A DNA stretch of 64,000 nt from positions 1-64,000 of the forward strand of contig CAYYIP010000002.1 of NCBI GenBank assembly GCA_964472015.1, written 5' to 3'. Shown here piece by piece: positions 25,512-35,489 of the stretch. The notes below the pieces were generated by a model. That model was not told the origin of the DNA and did no database searches. It saw nothing but the letters and a program-made list of their open reading frames with translations. This stretch comes from JAAYTD01 sp964472015 (GTDB taxonomy: Bacteria > Bacteroidota > Ignavibacteria > Kapaibacteriales > UBA2268). Numbering within the stretch: the first letter of the stretch is position 1; every line of letters begins with the position of its first letter. Position numbers and translations under genes: made by a program.

Positions 25512-27086
25512 ATGAAATTTAAAACACAAGTATCAGTTTTTAAAGATATATTAAATAAAATAATTCAAATAGTACCAAATTCTCCACAAGATGTTATATA
25601 TGAATCTGTATTTTTAAAAGCAATAAAAGATGAAAATGGAATAGGAAATTTAATTGCTTATTATAGTGATGGCATTTCTATGAATTTAAAAGTTTGTGTT
25701 CCCGTTGAAGTGAAAGAAGAAGGAGAAATATTAGTTAATGTAAGAAGATTGAACAGCTTAATACAAATGAAGTATGGTTCACTTAATATGGAATTCTCTG
25801 CATCCGCCGAAGATGAAAATATAAAAATTTCTACAGGTACAGATGAAGAATATATAATATTAAACTCAGTAGATGAAAAATTTATATTAAAAGATAGAGT
25901 CGTCGAATTAATTGATGCTGATGTAGTTGATAATAAATTATCTTATGAAGCCCTAAAATCTAAAGTAGATACTTCTTGGCAAGCCTTATTCAAAATTGCT
26001 AATATAAAAAGATTAATAAATCAAACTCTATTTGCCGTTTCAACAGATAATATTGCTAGTGTTATTAGCGAAGGTATATTATTTCAATTTAAAGGTGAAT
26101 ATGTAAATACCGTTGGTATGACAGATAAAGAAGGAATTAGAGTGGCAAGAGCAACTTGCTTCCAAGATGAGTCAATTAACTATCCAAGAGATATTGAGTT
26201 TATACTTACTAAAAAAGCAGCAGAATATATTACTAAAATTGATGATAATATATGTATGTCAATATATAAAATAAATAATAATGTGGATTTTATAAGAATA
26301 GATAATATAAATTTTGCTAATATAAAAATTACAGTATTAGCACAAGTGGTAGAAGGAAGATTCCCTGAATATGAAAAATTAATACCAACAAATAGTGAAG
26401 TAATTACTTATGTGCCTTGTGATCTATTAATTAAATCTTTAAAACAAATAAGTGCTGTTGTAGATAGAGATAGAGACAAAGATATTAAATGGGTAGTTAT
26501 TAATGTTGTAGGAGATGAAAAAGAACAATTTATTATGAATGTATTTGCAAAAAATGGACGATTTGAAAGAATTAAATGTTCATTACCTGTTGTTTTATCA
26601 GATAATACAAAAGATGGGACTTTTGAAAAAGGTTATACAACTACTTTTAATTATAAATTGTTACAAGAAAATTTACAAAATATAAGATTAGGAGATGTTG
26701 ATGAAGAAATAGAATTACATTTTATAACTCCTAATAATACTTTTGTATTCAAACCACAAAATAATCACGATCTAGCAGCAGTTACATTAAAACCTATTTT
26801 TGATTCTGAAAATAGTGTTTCAAATGTATTTGATAAAGAAATTGAAGAATTTATGAGTTCCATTGTGGGCGATAAAGGAGAAAATGTAAATCCAGAAGCT
26901 TGGAAAGAATTAACAGAAAAAGAAAAAAAATCTTATAATTATATAAAAGAATATGGTAGTGCCGACGATGATTATGAAGACGAATCAGATGATGACGATG
27001 ACGATGATGAGGAAGAATACAATTATGATTATGAAGACGAAGATTTTGATGATGAAGAAGATTTTGATGATGACGATGAAGATTAA
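25512..27086 (+). CDS. Second, diverged DnaN-like sliding clamp with acidic tail
   Basis: 524-residue paralogue of the preceding clamp. N-terminal domain: EVKEEGEILVNVRRLNSLIQ aligns with copy 1. Central domain: MTDKEGIRVAR at 203-213 replaces TDGYRL, with two extra residues. EGRFPEYEKLIP (281-292) is the classic clamp signature, kept better than in copy 1. The third domain ends around LAAVTLKPI, where the Met-Pro-Met pocket end is missing. A ~95-residue extension follows; residues 485-524 hold 32 Asp/Glu out of 40. An AGAAGGA ribosome-binding site precedes the start. Co-transcription with dnaN is very likely. Family membership is confident; a separate role, such as a heteromeric ring, modulator or repair clamp, is inference. 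Confidence 0.85.
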   Translation: MKFKTQVSVFKDILNKIIQIVPNSPQDVIYESVFLKAIKDENGIGNLIAYYSDGISMNLKVCVPVEVKEEGEILVNVRRLNSLIQMKYGSLNMEFSASAEDENIKISTGTDEEYIILNSVDEKFILKDRVVELIDADVVDNKLSYEALKSKVDTSWQALFKIANIKRLINQTLFAVSTDNIASVISEGILFQFKGEYVNTVGMTDKEGIRVARATCFQDESINYPRDIEFILTKKAAEYITKIDDNICMSIYKINNNVDFIRIDNINFANIKITVLAQVVEGRFPEYEKLIPTNSEVITYVPCDLLIKSLKQISAVVDRDRDKDIKWVVINVVGDEKEQFIMNVFAKNGRFERIKCSLPVVLSDNTKDGTFEKGYTTTFNYKLLQENLQNIRLGDVDEEIELHFITPNNTFVFKPQNNHDLAAVTLKPIFDSENSVSNVFDKEIEEFMSSIVGDKGENVNPEAWKELTEKEKKSYNYIKEYGSADDDYEDESDDDDDDDEEEYNYDYEDEDFDDEEDFDDDDED

Positions 27087-27159
27087 TTTTGTAAATTTAT
27101 TTTAATAAAAAAAATAATAAACGTAAAATTATATAAATCACTGTATAAATTTTAGTTAT

Positions 27160-29412
27160 ATGTCTATAAATTTTAATATGCAAAACGAAAAATTGTTTAG
27201 TGAAATAAAAGTAACAAAAGATGTTGCAATCGGGTTGGGATTAACCGAAACAGAATGGGAAAAAATCCTTAAAATTATGGGTCGCGTGCCTACATATACA
27301 GAAATAGGTATGTATAGCGTTCTATGGAGTGAACATTGTTCATATAAAAACTCAATTAAACAAATAAAAACTTTACCCCGCTCAGGTAAAAGATTATTAG
27401 TTGATGCTGGAGATGAAAATGCAGGACTTGTTGATATTGGGGGTGGATATGGGATTGTATTTAAAATAGAAAGTCATAATCATCCGTCAGCTATAGAACC
27501 TTTTCAGGGTGCTGCAACAGGCGTAGGTGGAATTTTACGCGATATATTTACTATGGGTGCAAGACCTATTGCTGCACTTAATTCTTTGCGTTTTGGTGAG
27601 TTAGATTCTGAACGTAATAAGTTTCTATTAAGACGTGTTGTTGCAGGAATTAGTCATTATGGAAATTCTTTTGGGGTTCCAACTGTCGGCGGTGAAATTT
27701 ATTTTGATGATTGTTATCAAGATAATCCCTTAGTTAATGCAATGGCAGTAGGTATCGTTGATGTAAAAAAAACAGCAACCGCAGCTGCATCAGGTGTTGG
27801 TAATCCTGTAATTATTATTGGGTCTTCGACAGGTCGTGATGGTATTCACGGTGCTTCACTTCTAGCTTCTAGAGAATTTGATGAACAAACTGATGAAATG
27901 AGACCTACTATGCAAGCCGGTGATCCTTTTGCTGAAAAATTGTTACTTGAAGCTACATTGGAAATGATAGATGCCGGTGTTGTTGTTGCTATTCAAGATA
28001 TGGGAGCAGCAGGTATTAGTTGTTCTACTTGTGAAATGAGTGCTAAAAAAGGTGTAGGAATGATTATAGATTTAGATAAAGTACCTCAAAGAGAACCTAA
28101 TATGTCAGCTTATGAAATTATGCTCTCTGAATCACAAGAAAGAATGTTGGCGGTTATAGCAAAAGGGAAAGAAAATAAAGTATATAATATTTGTAAAAAA
28201 TGGGGAATTAATGCAGTACAAATAGGTGAAGTTACAAATGATGGATTGGTTAGATTATGGCACAAAGGAAATTATGTTGCAGAAGTAAAAGCAGAAAGTC
28301 TTGTATTGGGCGGTGGTGCTCCTCAAAATGATAGAGAATATACCGAGCCTAAATATTTAGAAAAAACTAGAGCTTTTGATACTAAAAAATATGAAAATCA
28401 AACAGCAACCGAAGAAGAATTTTATAAAATACTATCTTCTGTTTCTATAGCTTCTAAACGATGGATATACGAACAGTACGATTCTCAAGTTCGTACGAAT
28501 ACAGTAAATATAAAAGGTGATGCCGCTATTATTAGATTAAAAGATATTCCTCAAAAAGCTATAGCTTTAACAACAGATTCTAATAGTAGATATGCTTATT
28601 TAAATCCCTATAACGGTGGTATGATAGCAGTTTGCGAAGCTGCACGTAATGTAGCATGTGTAGGCGCTACGCCTGTTGCTATAACTAATTGCTTGAATTT
28701 TGGGAACCCTTATGATACAGAAGTCTATTGGCAATTTAGAGAAGTAATACGTGGGATGGGCGATGCTTGTAGAACATTAGATACCCCCGTAACCGGTGGG
28801 AATGTAAGTTTTTATAATGAATCTCAAAATTTTGCAATATTTCCTACCCCAACTATCGGTATGTTAGGAATAATTGATGATATAAATTGTATTATGAGTG
28901 CCGAATTTAAAAATATAAATGATGGAATTTTTATTATTGGATGTGATAGAACAGAATTAGGAGGTTCTGAATACTTGAAAATATGTAAAAATATTATAAG
29001 TGGCGAAGCTCCAAAAATAAATATAATTGAAGAAAAAGAATTAATAGAAACAATACTCGAAGCAATAAAAAAAGGCTTTATTAATTCTGCTCACGATATT
29101 AGTGAAGGTGGACTTGCAGTATGTTTAGCTGAAAAGTCTATTTTATCTAAAAAACTAGGTTGTAAAGTGAATTTTGATAATAATCAAACCGTTGGAAATT
29201 TATTTGGCGAATCTCAAAGTCGTATAGTTGTAACTGCTAATGAAACACAAGAACAAAAAATAACTGAATTGTGTAAGCAAAAAAATATTAAATTAAGAAA
29301 AATAGGTGTAGTAGTAGAAGATGAATTTAATATAAATGGTGTAGTTTCTACAAATGTTGCTACTATTACTAAAAAATATGAGGAAGCAATTCCTTCTTTA
29401 ATGAAAAATTAA
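27160..29412 (+). CDS. purL: Phosphoribosylformylglycinamidine synthase subunit PurL
   Basis: Fourth step of purine synthesis: ATP-dependent amidation of FGAR to FGAM. 750 residues, the small-PurL form that needs separate PurS and PurQ; neither is in the window. Motifs: EIGMYSVLWSEHCSYKNS near residue 50, the ESHNHPSAIEPFQGAATGVGG metal/ATP segment, AGDPFAEKLLLEA, QDMGAAGISCSTCEM, and in the second half LNFGNP and SAHDISEGGLAV. It lies 73 bp after the clamp pair on the same strand and may be co-transcribed. A second ATG at 27178 is a possible alternative start. Confidence 0.97.
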   Translation: MSINFNMQNEKLFSEIKVTKDVAIGLGLTETEWEKILKIMGRVPTYTEIGMYSVLWSEHCSYKNSIKQIKTLPRSGKRLLVDAGDENAGLVDIGGGYGIVFKIESHNHPSAIEPFQGAATGVGGILRDIFTMGARPIAALNSLRFGELDSERNKFLLRRVVAGISHYGNSFGVPTVGGEIYFDDCYQDNPLVNAMAVGIVDVKKTATAAASGVGNPVIIIGSSTGRDGIHGASLLASREFDEQTDEMRPTMQAGDPFAEKLLLEATLEMIDAGVVVAIQDMGAAGISCSTCEMSAKKGVGMIIDLDKVPQREPNMSAYEIMLSESQERMLAVIAKGKENKVYNICKKWGINAVQIGEVTNDGLVRLWHKGNYVAEVKAESLVLGGGAPQNDREYTEPKYLEKTRAFDTKKYENQTATEEEFYKILSSVSIASKRWIYEQYDSQVRTNTVNIKGDAAIIRLKDIPQKAIALTTDSNSRYAYLNPYNGGMIAVCEAARNVACVGATPVAITNCLNFGNPYDTEVYWQFREVIRGMGDACRTLDTPVTGGNVSFYNESQNFAIFPTPTIGMLGIIDDINCIMSAEFKNINDGIFIIGCDRTELGGSEYLKICKNIISGEAPKINIIEEKELIETILEAIKKGFINSAHDISEGGLAVCLAEKSILSKKLGCKVNFDNNQTVGNLFGESQSRIVVTANETQEQKITELCKQKNIKLRKIGVVVEDEFNINGVVSTNVATITKKYEEAIPSLMKN

Positions 29413-29453
29413 GCATTTTTTGTAACCGCTTGCTATATAACTTATAGATAAAT

Positions 29454-30599
29454 ATGAAAATAGCTTTTTTGATGAATCATTTTGATACAACAGATATTTC
29501 TAAATATCCGCGTCATATTGGATATTACATAACAACATATTTAAAAAAATATGGCGCTGAAATTGAGATGATACCACCAGCTATACCAAAATATATTGAA
29601 TTATATTACAAAATAAAACAAGCTTATTATCATTATTTATGCAAAAAAAGGCACTTAAGATATAGTGAAATTGGTTTAATAAAAAAAGAAGCAAAGATAA
29701 GAAGTAAAATTTTGAAAAAATCTAATGCGGATTTTGTTTTCTCTTTTGGACCAGTTGCTTCTGCTTTTTTAGACACGGATAAAAAGATTGCATTTTGGGC
29801 TGATGCAACAAGTAAGGGCATTGAAAATTATTATCCAGAATTTTCAAACTTAACTGCAAGTTCTGTCAAAAATATGGATAAAATAGAAGCTATTGGTTTT
29901 AAACGCGCCTCGGCAGCTTTTTATTCATCATCGTGGGCTAAACAAACAGCTATTGATTTTTACGGAGCAGACAAAGAAAAGATTTTTGTTGTACCTTTAG
30001 GTGCAAACTTCGATATAGAAAACAGTGAAGATTATATATTGAAAATAATAAAAAACCGTTTAACATCAGATGAAATTAAATTTTTATTTATCGGATACGC
30101 TTGGGAAAGAAAAGGAGGACACATAGCTGTTGAAATCGTGAAAAAAATCAATCAAAATGGTCAAAAAGCAAAATTGATTGTTATAGGTTGTAATCCAAAA
30201 ATTGATAAAGACGCAGAAAACTATGTGGAAAGTTTAGGAAAACTTGACAAAAAAAATGATGCTAAATTGTTTTATTCTCACTTGGAACAATCTCATTTTT
30301 ACTTGATGCCGACACGTGCAGAAAGCTTCGGACATTCTTTTTGTGAAGCTAATGCTTTCGGAGTTCCTGCTATCTCATATAGAACAGGTGGTGTTACAGA
30401 TGTAATAAAAGATGGAATAAACGGTCAACTGTTCGATTTAGATGCAAAAACGGAAGATTTTTCTAATTACTTAATAAATACTTTTAAAAATAAAGAAAAG
30501 TATTTACAATTATGTTTAGATTCTTTCAAAGAATACAAAACCAGATTAAATTGGGATTATGGAGCTCAAACTATTATAAAAACTTTAAATAATTTTTAA
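29454..30599 (+). CDS. Glycosyltransferase family 4 (GT-B fold)
   Basis: 381 residues. The C-terminal half carries the GT4 nucleotide-sugar site: FLFIGYAWERKGGHIAVE near residue 207, then a PTRAESFGHSFCEANAFGVP motif with the E-x7-E arrangement near 285-300, and SYRTGGVTDVI. The N-terminal acceptor domain is variable and starts MKIAFLMNHFD, as is usual. No membrane segment is visible, so it works on the cytoplasmic face. Donor and acceptor are unknown; lipopolysaccharide or exopolysaccharide assembly is the reasonable inference. It begins 42 bp after purL and ends 38 bp before bamA. Confidence 0.85.
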   Translation: MKIAFLMNHFDTTDISKYPRHIGYYITTYLKKYGAEIEMIPPAIPKYIELYYKIKQAYYHYLCKKRHLRYSEIGLIKKEAKIRSKILKKSNADFVFSFGPVASAFLDTDKKIAFWADATSKGIENYYPEFSNLTASSVKNMDKIEAIGFKRASAAFYSSSWAKQTAIDFYGADKEKIFVVPLGANFDIENSEDYILKIIKNRLTSDEIKFLFIGYAWERKGGHIAVEIVKKINQNGQKAKLIVIGCNPKIDKDAENYVESLGKLDKKNDAKLFYSHLEQSHFYLMPTRAESFGHSFCEANAFGVPAISYRTGGVTDVIKDGINGQLFDLDAKTEDFSNYLINTFKNKEKYLQLCLDSFKEYKTRLNWDYGAQTIIKTLNNF

Positions 30600-30637
30600 T
30601 AATCATTTTTAATAATCAAATTATTTATTATACTATT

Positions 30638-33058
30638 TTGAAAAAGCAATTTAACTTTATTCTGTTATTTTTTATAATAATAGTATTATACGATATAATT
30701 TTGCACAATAATAATTGTAATAATTTATATTCTCAAAATATTGTGCCCTTGGAATATAATGTGCTTGGTTTATCAGTAGAAGGTAATAATATAGTAGAAG
30801 CAGAAACTATATTAGGACTTACTTCTATATATCAAGACGATAAAATAACTTATCCTGTTGACGAAAAAATTCAAACAGCAATAAAAAATTTATGGAAACG
30901 CAATCAATTTAAAGATGTACGAATTATAGTTGAACACGTTACCGTTGATGGAATTTTCTTAAAAATCTTTGTAGAAGAATTTCCAAGACTTCATAAAATT
31001 AATATAACCGGATATTCTAAGTTAAAAGAAAATGAAATATTAACTGCTGTTTCTAAATCAAAAGGCGATATTATAAAACCTTATGATTTAGATCTAATAA
31101 AAAAACGTATAAAAAAAGCATATTTTGAAGAAGGATTGCAATTTACTAAAATAGAAACAAAATTGGAGAAACTTGATTCTGCAAATGTTAATCTAAATAT
31201 AAACATAAATGAAGGAGTTAAATTTTATACAACAGCAGTTGAATTTGATGGGAATGTACATTATACTAATAGACAACTAGAAAAAGTATTTGATGATACA
31301 CATACAAAAAAATGGTATGAGTTTTGGCGATCTGCAAAATTTAATCCTGATAAATATGAAGAGGATAAAGATACATTACGTAAATTTTATAAAAGAAATG
31401 GCTTTATGGATTTTAGTATAGTTAATGATACTTTAATCTTTGATGAAGAAAAAGGCGAAGTTGTTGTTAAAGTTAATCTTGAAGAAGGAGAGCAATACTT
31501 TGTTAGAAATATAACTTTTAGAGGAAATACTATATATAAAGATGAGCATTTTTTAATACGTCTGGATATGAAAAAAGGTGATATAATGAATCAAGAAAAA
31601 TTTGAGTATAATTTAACTGGTAACCAAGATCAAACAGATGCACTTGCTTTATATATGGATAATGGATATCTTCGTGCAAGTATGGAGCCTGAATATAAAC
31701 GTATCGGAAAAGATTCTGTTGATATAGAAGTAACAGTCTTCGAAAATGAAAGATTTAAAAATGGGAAGATAGATATTGTAGGTAATACAAAAACAAAAGA
31801 TAAAGTAATTAGACGAGAATTATTTACTCGACCAGGAGACTATTTTGATAGATCTGCAGTTATTAATAGTATAAGAGCACTAGGCGTGTTAAACTATTTT
31901 AATCAAGAATCGTTAAAAGCACCTGATGTAATTCCGTCAAATACTGATAAAAATACTGTTGATCTTGTATATACTGTCGAAGAACGTTCTAATGATCAAA
32001 TTAATATGCAAGTTGGATTTGCAGGTTCATATGGACTTACTTTATCATTAGGTATCGTTCTTAATAATTTCTGTTTAGAACAACCTTTTCAATCAGGAGC
32101 AGGCCAAACACTTAATTTAAGTGCAGAAGTTGGACAAGGCGATAGATATAGAAGTTTTGTACTAGGATTTATGGAACCTTGGTTGTTTGATAAACCAACA
32201 ACAGTAGGTTTTAATATTTTTCATAATAGATATAATTATACAAATTGGAAATATAATAAGACAGGAGCAGCGGTTAACTTAGGACGTAGATTTAAATGGC
32301 CAGATCATTATTTTAGAGGTGATTGGTCTTTTAGATCTCAATTTAATAATATTCATGAAAACACTTCTATTTATTATAGACCGGGTAAATATTGGGAACA
32401 TACTATTTCGCAAACTATTTCAAGAACAAATTGGAATCATAATTTCTTCCCATCAGTAGGGTCTTCGTTTATTTTATCTTCAACTTGGTCTATGGGTGCA
32501 CTAGGAATAGGAAGTACAGATTTTTTGAAAAATGAACTTAGATATAATTTCGTATCTCCTATTTGGACATATAAAGGAAGTGATAAACTTGTTATATATA
32601 TTGAATCACGATTTGGATATATTACAGGGTTAAAATCTGATACTGCTATGTCTGCTGCAGATCTATATTATATGGGTGGTAATGGAATGGGAATGTTTGG
32701 AGTAATTCCTTTACGTGGATATGATGATAATAGTGTTGGGCAATATTGGGATGCTAATACAAGATCATGGTATTCAGGAAATCAAGTAGCAGCAAAAATG
32801 AGTGCAGAATTAAGATTCTCAGTTTCTATGGATCCAATGCCAATTTATGTATATGGATTTGCAGAAACAGGAAATTTATGGCGAAATATAACTTCTACTA
32901 ATCTAACTGTTTTAAAACGTTCAGCAGGTGTAGGTATACAAATAATGGTACCTATGTTAGGCAATATAGGGTTTAGTTATGGATATGGTTTTGATCCTGT
33001 TGTTGCCGGTGGTAAACCGTCAGGATGGAAATTTCTATTTCATTTAGGTGGAATTTAA
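30638..33058 (+). CDS. bamA: Outer membrane protein assembly factor BamA (Omp85)
   Basis: Central component of the machine that inserts beta-barrel proteins into the outer membrane. 806 residues with a TTG start codon, chosen because the next residues form a typical signal peptide (KKQFNFILLFFIIIVLYD...) and no ATG lies suitably close. About five POTRA domains span ~45-440, recognisable by FRGNTIYKDEHFLIRLDMKKGD and VGNTKTKDKVIRREL. The C-terminal barrel begins around 455. It contains the LRGYDDNSVG segment equivalent to the conserved VRGF/Y motif of loop 6 and ends near FLFHLGGI. Essential in Gram-negatives. Confidence 0.95.
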   Translation: MKKQFNFILLFFIIIVLYDIILHNNNCNNLYSQNIVPLEYNVLGLSVEGNNIVEAETILGLTSIYQDDKITYPVDEKIQTAIKNLWKRNQFKDVRIIVEHVTVDGIFLKIFVEEFPRLHKINITGYSKLKENEILTAVSKSKGDIIKPYDLDLIKKRIKKAYFEEGLQFTKIETKLEKLDSANVNLNININEGVKFYTTAVEFDGNVHYTNRQLEKVFDDTHTKKWYEFWRSAKFNPDKYEEDKDTLRKFYKRNGFMDFSIVNDTLIFDEEKGEVVVKVNLEEGEQYFVRNITFRGNTIYKDEHFLIRLDMKKGDIMNQEKFEYNLTGNQDQTDALALYMDNGYLRASMEPEYKRIGKDSVDIEVTVFENERFKNGKIDIVGNTKTKDKVIRRELFTRPGDYFDRSAVINSIRALGVLNYFNQESLKAPDVIPSNTDKNTVDLVYTVEERSNDQINMQVGFAGSYGLTLSLGIVLNNFCLEQPFQSGAGQTLNLSAEVGQGDRYRSFVLGFMEPWLFDKPTTVGFNIFHNRYNYTNWKYNKTGAAVNLGRRFKWPDHYFRGDWSFRSQFNNIHENTSIYYRPGKYWEHTISQTISRTNWNHNFFPSVGSSFILSSTWSMGALGIGSTDFLKNELRYNFVSPIWTYKGSDKLVIYIESRFGYITGLKSDTAMSAADLYYMGGNGMGMFGVIPLRGYDDNSVGQYWDANTRSWYSGNQVAAKMSAELRFSVSMDPMPIYVYGFAETGNLWRNITSTNLTVLKRSAGVGIQIMVPMLGNIGFSYGYGFDPVVAGGKPSGWKFLFHLGGI

Positions 33059-33145
33059 TTTATATTGTTAATTCATATTCTATATATTTTTAATTAAGTT
33101 ATAATTATAATTCATAATTATATAATAGATAAAGGAATAATTATT

Positions 33146-34402
33146 ATGAATAAAATAATTAATGGTAAAATTATAAATGTAATTATTACTGTATGTTTTT
33201 TTATTATAGTAGGAATAATTATATTTTCGTGCAATAAGAATAAAGTTGATAATCCTAATACTATAAGATTTTGGCATTTTTGGAGTGAACCTCATCAAAA
33301 AAAAGTTGTAATAGAATTAATTGAAAAATTTGAAAAAGAAAATAATTGTAAAGTAGAAATGACCGAGTTAAGTTGGAATGATGGAAAAACAAAATTGTTT
33401 GCAGCTTTTAATTCCAATGTAGCACCAGATGTTTTAGAATTAGGATCTGATTGGGTTACACAATTTTCATCATCAAATGTCTTGTCAATAATAAGTCCTG
33501 ATTCTATAAATATGGATAATTTTGTAGAAACATCTTTGTCACCAACAAAATGGGAAAATAATATATATGCTGTTCCATGGATAATAGATACACGCGTTAT
33601 GTTCTATAATAAATCTTTAATGCAGGCAGCAGGATTCGATACAATACCTCCACAAGATTATACTGAACTTGTTAATATGGCAAATACTATAAATAATGTT
33701 TCTAAAAATATATATGGATTTGGAACGAACGGTTCAGATCCTCATAGATTATATAAAAAAGTATTGCCACTATTTTGGACTTTTGGTGGTGAAATACTTG
33801 ATAGTACAGGAAAACCTATGATAAATTCTATTAGTAATGTTAGTGCACTTAATATGTATGTACAATTGTCAAGAACAGGTATTATAGAAACACAAAGACA
33901 ATTAGATACTTATTTTGCACAAGGTAAAATAGCATTTATATTTTCAGGTGCTTGGATGATAAAAAAAATAGAGAATGAAAATCCAAATTTAGATTATGGA
34001 GTAGCTATAATGCCAAGATATTTATTAAATCAAGGGATTTCATTTCTTGGTGGTGAATATCTTGCTATAAATAAAACAACTAAGAAAAAAGAATTAGCAT
34101 TAAAGTTAATAAAGTATTTAACTGATGGAAAAAATTCTTTGAAATTAGCACAACAAATAGATGAAGCCGGATTCCCCGCAGATAAAAATTTTATTAATGA
34201 TAAAACATTATTAAAAAATTCTAAAAAGAATGTTTTTTCAAAACAATTACTTTTTGCAAAACCAACACCTATACATCCAAAATGGCTAGATATAGAAGCA
34301 ATTATAGAAAATTCTATTGCAGAAACTATTTATGGGCAAAAGAGTGAATTCCAAGCTTTAAATGAAGCACAAATTGAAGTACTAAAATTATTTAATGAAT
34401 AA
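33146..34402 (+). CDS. Extracellular solute-binding lipoprotein, family 1 (sugar type)
   Basis: 418 residues. The N-terminus has a hydrophobic signal and lipobox IIFSC (Cys29), so the protein should be lipid-anchored. The mature part starts with IRFWHFWSEPHQKKVV and continues with LSWNDGKTKLFAAFNSNVAPDVLELGSDW, typical of family 1 sugar-binding proteins of ABC importers; SGAWMIKKIE and an EYLAINK segment also fit. An AAAGGA ribosome-binding site precedes the ATG. No permease or ATPase gene is adjacent; the neighbours are bamA and an epimerase. The transporter partner, if any, is elsewhere. The ligand is probably an oligosaccharide. Confidence 0.88.
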   Translation: MNKIINGKIINVIITVCFFIIVGIIIFSCNKNKVDNPNTIRFWHFWSEPHQKKVVIELIEKFEKENNCKVEMTELSWNDGKTKLFAAFNSNVAPDVLELGSDWVTQFSSSNVLSIISPDSINMDNFVETSLSPTKWENNIYAVPWIIDTRVMFYNKSLMQAAGFDTIPPQDYTELVNMANTINNVSKNIYGFGTNGSDPHRLYKKVLPLFWTFGGEILDSTGKPMINSISNVSALNMYVQLSRTGIIETQRQLDTYFAQGKIAFIFSGAWMIKKIENENPNLDYGVAIMPRYLLNQGISFLGGEYLAINKTTKKKELALKLIKYLTDGKNSLKLAQQIDEAGFPADKNFINDKTLLKNSKKNVFSKQLLFAKPTPIHPKWLDIEAIIENSIAETIYGQKSEFQALNEAQIEVLKLFNE

Positions 34403-34485
34403 TAAATACTATTAAAATTATTAAAATATATTAATTTATATTGTAAAATATAATTTTTTAAAATTAAAAATGGTTTTATAAATTT

Positions 34486-35427
34486 ATGAAAAAAAGAACA
34501 CTAATAACCGGAGGCGCAGGTTTTTTAGGTTCACATTTATGTGAAAAATTTCTAAACGAAGGTTATGAAGTAATTTGTATGGATAATTTTATTACAGGCT
34601 CACAAGATAATATTGCACATTTATTTGAAAATCCTGATTTTAAATTTATTAATTATGATGTAACTAATTATATATATATAAAAGGTAATTTAGATTATAT
34701 TTTGCACTTTGCGTCACCTGCTTCGCCAATAGATTATTTAAAATTACCTATACAAACAATGAAAGTAGGTTCAATAGGTACTCATAAAGCTTTGGGACTT
34801 GCAAAAGCTAAATCTGCAAGATTTTTATTAGCAAGTACTAGTGAAATTTATGGTGATCCGTTGGTACATCCGCAAGTGGAAAATTATTGGGGAAATGTAA
34901 ATCCAGTAGGATATAGAGGTGTTTATGATGAAGCAAAACGATTCGCAGAAGCACTTACTATGGCTTATCATAGATTCCACGGAGTAGAAACACGTATAGT
35001 TCGTATTTTTAATACTTATGGCCCACGTATGAGAATTGAAGATGGAAGAGCTATTCCAGCATTTATTTCACAAGCCTTATTAAATAAAGATGTAACAGTG
35101 TTTGGAGATGGATTACAAACTCGTTCTGTATGTTATGTTAGTGATCTTGTTGATGGTATATATAAATTATTATTATCTGATGAGATTGAACCAGTTAATA
35201 TAGGTAATCCAGAAGAAGTAACTATTCTTGAATTAGCAAAAGAAATTATACAACTTACGAATTCTAAAAGTAAAATTGTTTTTGAAGAATTACCCGCTGA
35301 TGATCCAAAAGTTAGAAGACCTGATATAACAAAAGCAAAAAGTATTTTAAATTGGATACCTAAGGTTGATAGAACAATAGGAATAAGACAAACAATAAAA
35401 GATTTTGAAAAACGATTAAAGATATAA
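34486..35427 (+). CDS. NAD-dependent epimerase/dehydratase, UDP-glucuronate decarboxylase-like
   Basis: 313-residue extended short-chain dehydrogenase. GGAGFLGSH at 9-17 binds NAD; ASTSEIYGDP at 116-125 and the YxxxK pair Tyr147/Lys151 form the active site. HFASPASPIDY, the FNTYGPRM segment and DDPKVRRPDITKAK near the C-terminus are characteristic of UDP-xylose synthase (UXS), which converts UDP-glucuronate to UDP-xylose. This suggests xylose or a related sugar in the cell-surface glycan. UDP-glucose 4-epimerase-like activity cannot be excluded, but the ASPASP motif favours UXS. It is flanked by the solute-binding lipoprotein and an AddA-like nuclease. Confidence 0.88.
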   Translation: MKKRTLITGGAGFLGSHLCEKFLNEGYEVICMDNFITGSQDNIAHLFENPDFKFINYDVTNYIYIKGNLDYILHFASPASPIDYLKLPIQTMKVGSIGTHKALGLAKAKSARFLLASTSEIYGDPLVHPQVENYWGNVNPVGYRGVYDEAKRFAEALTMAYHRFHGVETRIVRIFNTYGPRMRIEDGRAIPAFISQALLNKDVTVFGDGLQTRSVCYVSDLVDGIYKLLLSDEIEPVNIGNPEEVTILELAKEIIQLTNSKSKIVFEELPADDPKVRRPDITKAKSILNWIPKVDRTIGIRQTIKDFEKRLKI

Positions 35428-35489
35428 TATATTGTATGGTATTATATAAATATTTTTTGTTTCTTAAATTTTATTTATGAAAAATATAT

